A DNA stretch of 11,031 bases, from positions 1 through 11,031 of the forward strand of contig CAZBWV010000087.1 of the NCBI GenBank assembly GCA_964495805.1. Reading direction: 5' to 3'. Numbering within the stretch: position 1 is the first letter of the stretch; the number at the start of each line of letters is the position of its first letter. Below the pieces are notes generated by a model. That model ran no database searches, had not been told where the DNA came from, and was given only the letters and a program-made list of their open reading frames with translations. Origin of the DNA: JALXCH01 sp964495805 (GTDB lineage Bacteria > Calditrichota > Calditrichia > RBG-13-44-9). The position numbers and the translations under genes were made by a program. Of this stretch, positions 6,850 through 11,031 are shown piece after piece.

Positions 6850-9800
6850 ATGACCTCACCGTCGTTTCGCTCGATTAGCCTTTTGTGGAGCATTTTGTTC
6901 CTCCTCTTTTCGATGGGGATTACTCAGGATTACCTGCCTGACCGATTTTTAATCTGCTTCGATAAACAGATAGATAACCTCCCGACGGAGGCGGTAACCC
7001 ATCCCGTCCGCATCGGGATTGAGTCGTTCGACCGGCTGTGCAACCAATTTCAGGTTGTGCGCATGGAACGATGGCTAACCAGTGCCGACGAACGCGATGT
7101 GGATGGCAACATCAAACTGGCTAACATCTACCGGCTGGTGCTTTCGGATAAATCCAGGCTGAACGAAGCCATGGACGCCTTTGCCCGGCACCCATCTATC
7201 ATCCGTGTGGAACATGAGTTTCTGGATAAACCGGATGTGTTTCTGAATCCCTACCAGCCCAACGATCCTTCTCTGAGCAGTCAGTGGTACATCTTTAAAA
7301 TCATGGCGGACTATGCCTGGGGTCTCTGGACAAACTTCGGGCAGGTTCCGGCAGATAGTACCGTGGTGGTGGCGGTGGTGGACATGGGCATTGAGTGGAC
7401 CCATCCGGACTTGATGGCTAACATCTGGGTGAATCCGGGGGAGGATATTGACGGAGACGGCGTGGTGGGCGATTTCGGGCCACCTTCCGCCGGTGGGGAC
7501 GAAGATGGCATCGACAACGACGGAAACGGTAAAGTGGACGACCTGATCGGCTGGGACTTTGCCGGTGCCGATCACAATTTAACCCAGCCGGATAACAACC
7601 CCCTGGCAGTGGCCAACGACCACGGCACCAATGTAATGGGCTGTGCCTCCGCTGCGACAGACAATAACGTGGGCATCGCCGGAACCGGCTTCCGAATCAA
7701 AATTTTGCCAACCAAACACGGAGCCGACGACGGATACCAGTATCTCCTCCACACTTACGACGGCATTCTGTATGCGGCTAAAACCGGAGCGGACATCATT
7801 AATTGTAGCTGGGGAAGTTACAGCTATTCCGGCTTTGCCCAGAGCGTGATTAACACCGCCCACGACACTTACGGTGCCATCATCGTCGGTTCCGCAGGAA
7901 ACGACAACTACAACCTGGCCAGCCATCCTCACTATCCCTCTAACTACAATCACGTCATTTGTGTGGCGGGAACCAATCCGGACGACTCCAAAGCCAATGG
8001 TTCCAACTATGGAACCCGGGTGGACATCAGCGCACCCTATTCTTCTATTTACACCACCACCTTCATGGGAAGCGGCGGCTACCAGACCACCCAGGGAACA
8101 TCCTTTTCCGCACCCATTGTTTCCGGCGCTCTGGCACTGCTCAAGTCCATGTACCCGGATTCCAGCCAGGCCTGGCTGGAGAACCGCATCATCGCCAGTG
8201 CAGACAATATCGACGACCAGAATCCCGGTTATGTGGGAATGTTAGGTTCCGGTCGTCTGAACGCATTTAATGCGTTGGGTCAACCACTGTATCCCAATCT
8301 GAATTACTCCGCTCAAGCACTGCAAATCATTAATGACGATGGCAATGGCGTACTCAACCCGGGCGAAGGTGCCTGGTTACGCATCACCATCAAAAACAAC
8401 GACGGATGGTCCCCGGCCGAGAATGTTCAGGCTGTGCTGCGCTGCGACAATCCTTTTATCACCATTACGGACAGCACCGCTTCTTACGGTTCCATCAGCG
8501 GCGGCTCTATCGGTATCAACATTGTGGACCCGTTCCAGTTTTTTGTGGACACCCTGGCCAGCAACGGAGACTACCAGTTTACTCTTTATGTGAAAGCGAA
8601 CGAAGGTAGCGGTATTCTTTACGAAAAACTGCTGACCTTCTCCATTTACGTGAATGGTTTCCAGACCGGCTGGCCGGTTTCCGGATTAAGCTACGTGCAA
8701 TCCCCACCGGTGGTGGTGGATATTGACGGAGACGGAGAACAGGAAATTTTTGTCGGCACCAACGCGGGTAATCTGTGGGGCTGGCGAGCAAACGGCGACA
8801 CGCTAAGCGGATTTCCGGTGGCTCTGGGCGGGCAAATCTGGGGTAGCCCTTCCGTAGCAGACCTGAACGGTGACGGCACTCCGGAAATTGTGGTGGGTAA
8901 CACCACCGGTCACCTGTTTGTTCTTGCACCGGATGGTTCCACCATTTCCGATTTCAACATCGGGGAATTCATTTACAGCACCGCTACGCTGGCGGATTTG
9001 AACAACGATGGCAGTTGGGAAATCATCTTTGGTACCTTCTCCGGCAACCTTTACGTGCTGAATGCGGACGGAAGCAATTTCGGCGGATTTCCCTACACCA
9101 TGGGACCTCTGGAACGGGTGATGGGTGGTTGTGCTGCGGCAGATCTGAACGGTGACGGCTATCGAGAAATTGTTGTCTCCACCCAGAATAAACACCTTTA
9201 TGCCTTCGACCGAAACGGCAACCTGTTGTCGGGATTTCCCTTTTCCTCCGACCAGGGATTCATTGCCGCACCGGTGATTGCCGACCTGAATGGCGATGGT
9301 TCCTTGCGCATTGTTGTCGGTTCACTGGATGGCAAATTGTGGGTGCTGAAGAATGATGGCACGGTCGATTTTGTGGTGGAAACGGGTGGTCCCATTCGTG
9401 GACCCGCCGGGTTGTGCGATGTAAATTCCGACGGGTACCCGGAAATTTTTGTACTGAACCAGAACGGCGATGCCTATGCCATCGACCGCAGCGGAGCGGT
9501 TCTGAGTGGCTTTCCGCAAACTTTTAACGGAGGCGCAGTAACCCAACCCATCTTTGCTGACCTGACCGGAAACGGAACGCCGGAGATGGTTTTTTCGGCG
9601 CTCTCCGGTGAAATTTACGCTTACAGCTTTTCGCAGAGTGGCTGGGTAACCGGATTCCCCGTGTCCATAGGCGGACAGAGTAAATCCACACCCACCGTGA
9701 CGGATCTGGATCAGGATGGAGATGGGGAGATAATTGTCGGTACCAACAACAGCATGGCTGTGCTGGATGTGAAATTCCCCGGTGCCACCTCCCACATCTA

Positions 9801-10152
9801 CTGGCACACCTACCAGGCAACCCCCGCACACACCGGATACTACGGCGATGCCGTGGTAGGAATATCCGGTACGGGCGCTGTAACACCGCAAAAATTTGCT
9901 CTGCTCCCCAACTATCCCAATCCGTTTAATCCCGTCACCACCATTCGTTATTCGCTGGCACGGGCTGTACCAGTGCAGCTGGAACTATTCAACGTGCTGG
10001 GGGAACGGGTGGCTGTGCTGGTGAATGCCCCGCAAACGGCTGGTCACCATTCGGTGGTATGGGATGCCCGGGAGTTCCCCTCCGGTATTTATTTCTATCG
10101 GTTGAAGGCGGGAACATTCACCGCCGTGCGGCGCATGCTACTGATTAAATAA
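6850..10152 (+). CDS. Secreted subtilisin-family (S8) protease with FG-GAP propeller and C-terminal sorting domain
   Basis: Exported endopeptidase of 1100 residues. A signal peptide (about 1-25; hydrophobic core LLWSILFLLFSMGI) is followed by a propeptide-like region (about 26-135). The S8 catalytic domain (about 140-475) has the full triad: D178 in VVDMGI, H258 in NDHGTNVMG and S418 in GTSFSAP, with oxyanion N351 in SAGNDN. An aspartate-rich insert (198-231; DIDGDG, DNDGNGKVDD) should bind calcium. A beta-sandwich-like region (about 480-605, with DDGNGVLNPGEG) links to eight FG-GAP-type repeats (about 618-966). Residues 1013-1100 are a type A sorting domain (NYPNPFNP, then GIYFYRLKAG and a basic end), as in type IX secretion cargo. 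It is therefore predicted to cross both membranes and be surface-attached or released. The ATG has AGGGAG seven bases upstream. Substrate unknown; a degradative role is inferred. Confidence 0.93.
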   Translation: MTSPSFRSISLLWSILFLLFSMGITQDYLPDRFLICFDKQIDNLPTEAVTHPVRIGIESFDRLCNQFQVVRMERWLTSADERDVDGNIKLANIYRLVLSDKSRLNEAMDAFARHPSIIRVEHEFLDKPDVFLNPYQPNDPSLSSQWYIFKIMADYAWGLWTNFGQVPADSTVVVAVVDMGIEWTHPDLMANIWVNPGEDIDGDGVVGDFGPPSAGGDEDGIDNDGNGKVDDLIGWDFAGADHNLTQPDNNPLAVANDHGTNVMGCASAATDNNVGIAGTGFRIKILPTKHGADDGYQYLLHTYDGILYAAKTGADIINCSWGSYSYSGFAQSVINTAHDTYGAIIVGSAGNDNYNLASHPHYPSNYNHVICVAGTNPDDSKANGSNYGTRVDISAPYSSIYTTTFMGSGGYQTTQGTSFSAPIVSGALALLKSMYPDSSQAWLENRIIASADNIDDQNPGYVGMLGSGRLNAFNALGQPLYPNLNYSAQALQIINDDGNGVLNPGEGAWLRITIKNNDGWSPAENVQAVLRCDNPFITITDSTASYGSISGGSIGINIVDPFQFFVDTLASNGDYQFTLYVKANEGSGILYEKLLTFSIYVNGFQTGWPVSGLSYVQSPPVVVDIDGDGEQEIFVGTNAGNLWGWRANGDTLSGFPVALGGQIWGSPSVADLNGDGTPEIVVGNTTGHLFVLAPDGSTISDFNIGEFIYSTATLADLNNDGSWEIIFGTFSGNLYVLNADGSNFGGFPYTMGPLERVMGGCAAADLNGDGYREIVVSTQNKHLYAFDRNGNLLSGFPFSSDQGFIAAPVIADLNGDGSLRIVVGSLDGKLWVLKNDGTVDFVVETGGPIRGPAGLCDVNSDGYPEIFVLNQNGDAYAIDRSGAVLSGFPQTFNGGAVTQPIFADLTGNGTPEMVFSALSGEIYAYSFSQSGWVTGFPVSIGGQSKSTPTVTDLDQDGDGEIIVGTNNSMAVLDVKFPGATSHIYWHTYQATPAHTGYYGDAVVGISGTGAVTPQKFALLPNYPNPFNPVTTIRYSLARAVPVQLELFNVLGERVAVLVNAPQTAGHHSVVWDAREFPSGIYFYRLKAGTFTAVRRMLLIK
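8713..9747 (+). repeat. Eight tandem FG-GAP/VCBS-like repeats inside the protease gene
   Basis: Eight units each begin with a calcium-loop motif of the type D-(L/I/V)-(N/D)-x-(D/N)-G-x-x-x-(I/M) at residues 624, 671, 716, 765, 812, 857, 904 and 952. Spacing is a steady 45-49 residues, as expected for blades of a beta-propeller. Several units also share a G-F-P turn, and some share DNA stretches such as GACCTGAACGGTGACGG (8860; near-identical around 9142). In the family such propellers bind ligands or proteins; the role here is unknown. Confidence 0.85.
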
Positions 10153-10165
10153 CGGAGTTTGCTTT

Positions 10166-10972
10166 TTGATTGCGTACATTCTGATTTTCGTTCTGGCCAT
10201 TCTCACTTCCATTGCCAGTGTGATGGTGGGGCTGGGTGGCGGTCTGCTGCTCATCCCCCTCATCGTGCTGGTGTTCGACCTGCCCATCAAGTACATTGCC
10301 GGCACCATGCTATTTGCCATGGTTCCCTACACGCTGGTGGCCATTTACCGAAATCGGCAAAAGGGGTACGTGAATTTTAAGATCGGTCTTTCCATGGAAG
10401 CCGGTTCGGTAACCGGAGTGATGGTGGGCGCCCATCTTACCGGAACCATCCCGGATATGGCACTGAAAATCATCTTCATTCTGGTGGTTCTGTACCTGAT
10501 GGTCACACTGCGGATTCCCAACGATTCTCCCTACAACTACGTTGCCCGGCTTTTCCGATGGTTAAACCATCTGCCACCCTACGGTCGGTTCACCATAGCT
10601 CCCTACACCGTGCGGAAGTTAAGTTTTTCCGCTCTGTTTCTCATCGGATTTCTGGCGGGAATTTTTAGCGGGATGCTGGGAATCGGGGGCGGTTTTTTGA
10701 AGACACCGGTGCTGATGGTCGGCGTGATGCTTCCCCCCAAGGTAGCGGTGGGAACATCTCTTTTCATGATTTTCATTACCGCCTCCACCGGTGCGCTAAC
10801 CCACGCACTGCTGGACCAAATTCACTTCCCCATCGCGCTTACGGTTACCGCCGGGATGATTCTGGGGGCTTACCTGGGCACCGGTTTTTTCCGTAAAATG
10901 CCCGACGAAAACATCAGGCGCTACATCTTCCTGGCCATGCTGGTGGCAGCAGTGTTAACCCTGTTCCGCTAA
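10166..10972 (+). CDS. TSUP family (TauE/SafE) membrane transporter
   Basis: Inner-membrane permease of the sulfite/sulfoacetate exporter-like family, 268 residues with about eight hydrophobic segments. The two halves repeat the family's glycine signature: VGLGGGLLLIPLIVL near residues 22-36, and GMLGIGGGFLKTPVLMV near 169-185, each followed by a conserved GT motif (GTMLFAM, GTSLFMI). A hydrophilic, arginine-rich segment of about 25 residues separates the halves. The start is TTG at 10166, backed by GGAG eight bases upstream; no in-frame ATG lies near enough to give a full first helix. It begins 13 bp after the protease stop, so co-transcription is likely. Family members move sulfite, sulfonates or other organic anions, and the substrate cannot be read here. 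No sulfur-metabolism gene is nearby to guide the choice. Confidence 0.88.
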   Translation: MIAYILIFVLAILTSIASVMVGLGGGLLLIPLIVLVFDLPIKYIAGTMLFAMVPYTLVAIYRNRQKGYVNFKIGLSMEAGSVTGVMVGAHLTGTIPDMALKIIFILVVLYLMVTLRIPNDSPYNYVARLFRWLNHLPPYGRFTIAPYTVRKLSFSALFLIGFLAGIFSGMLGIGGGFLKTPVLMVGVMLPPKVAVGTSLFMIFITASTGALTHALLDQIHFPIALTVTAGMILGAYLGTGFFRKMPDENIRRYIFLAMLVAAVLTLFR

Positions 10973-11031
10973 CTCCCGACGTTTCTCCCTTCCCTATCCG
11001 GTTTGCTGAAAAATTCCATCCGGTAAAGGTG

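Noticed and set aside
7075..7575. 166-codon minus-strand frame inside the protease gene (similar ones at 7579-7953, 8803-9195 and 9322-9891)
   Set aside because: Shadows of the repetitive, glycine- and aspartate-rich coding strand; the products are full of H, V and I with no recognisable domain.
8719..9747. Regularly spaced repeats that could be mistaken for a DNA repeat array
   Set aside because: The period is about 140 bp, in frame and degenerate at the DNA level; it encodes FG-GAP protein repeats, not a CRISPR or satellite array.

Overview
The window looks like ordinary chromosome from an environmental member of the FCB superphylum (Fibrobacterota, Chlorobi and Bacteroidota), probably one of its uncultured or thermophile-rich branches such as Calditrichota, Ignavibacteria, Marinimicrobia or KSB1. 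The main clue is a large exported protease ending in the C-terminal sorting domain typical of that group (NYPNPFNP near the start, then a GIYFYRL motif and a basic end). A small acidic-tailed membrane protein resembling a Bacteroidota-type family agrees with this. The phylum is inferred from protein motifs, not from a marker gene. I see no rRNA, tRNA, CRISPR, insertion sequence, integrase or phage gene, and base composition looks even across the window.

Left half (minus strand, 134-4677): a tightly packed nucleotide and folate cluster, read purF, folB, folK, dnk. purF/folB overlap by 4 bp, folB/folK by 8 bp and folK/dnk by about 17 bp, which suggests one transcript with coupled translation. 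PurF commits PRPP to purine synthesis. FolB and FolK make the pterin half of folate, whose formyl derivatives feed purine synthesis. The deoxynucleoside kinase salvages DNA precursors. After a 135-bp gap come a 62-residue single-pass membrane protein and a GAF/HD-GYP cyclic-di-GMP phosphodiesterase, overlapping by 14 bp, so the two are probably made together.

Centre (4678-4928): a 251-bp divergent intergenic region between purF and an acyl-CoA synthetase gene. It holds a possible hairpin over the purF ribosome binding site and a small palindrome.

Right half (plus strand, 4929-10972): a long-chain fatty acid-CoA ligase; a 133-bp gap with a good sigma70-like promoter; a 1100-residue secreted subtilisin-family protease with an eight-repeat FG-GAP beta-propeller and a sorting tail; and, 13 bp later, a TSUP (TauE/SafE) membrane transporter starting at TTG with a clear ribosome binding site. 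The last two are probably co-transcribed.

I found no convincing new multi-gene system. The points most worth a second look are the sequence changes in PurF at usually invariant motifs, the small membrane protein coupled to the HD-GYP enzyme, and the protease domain architecture.
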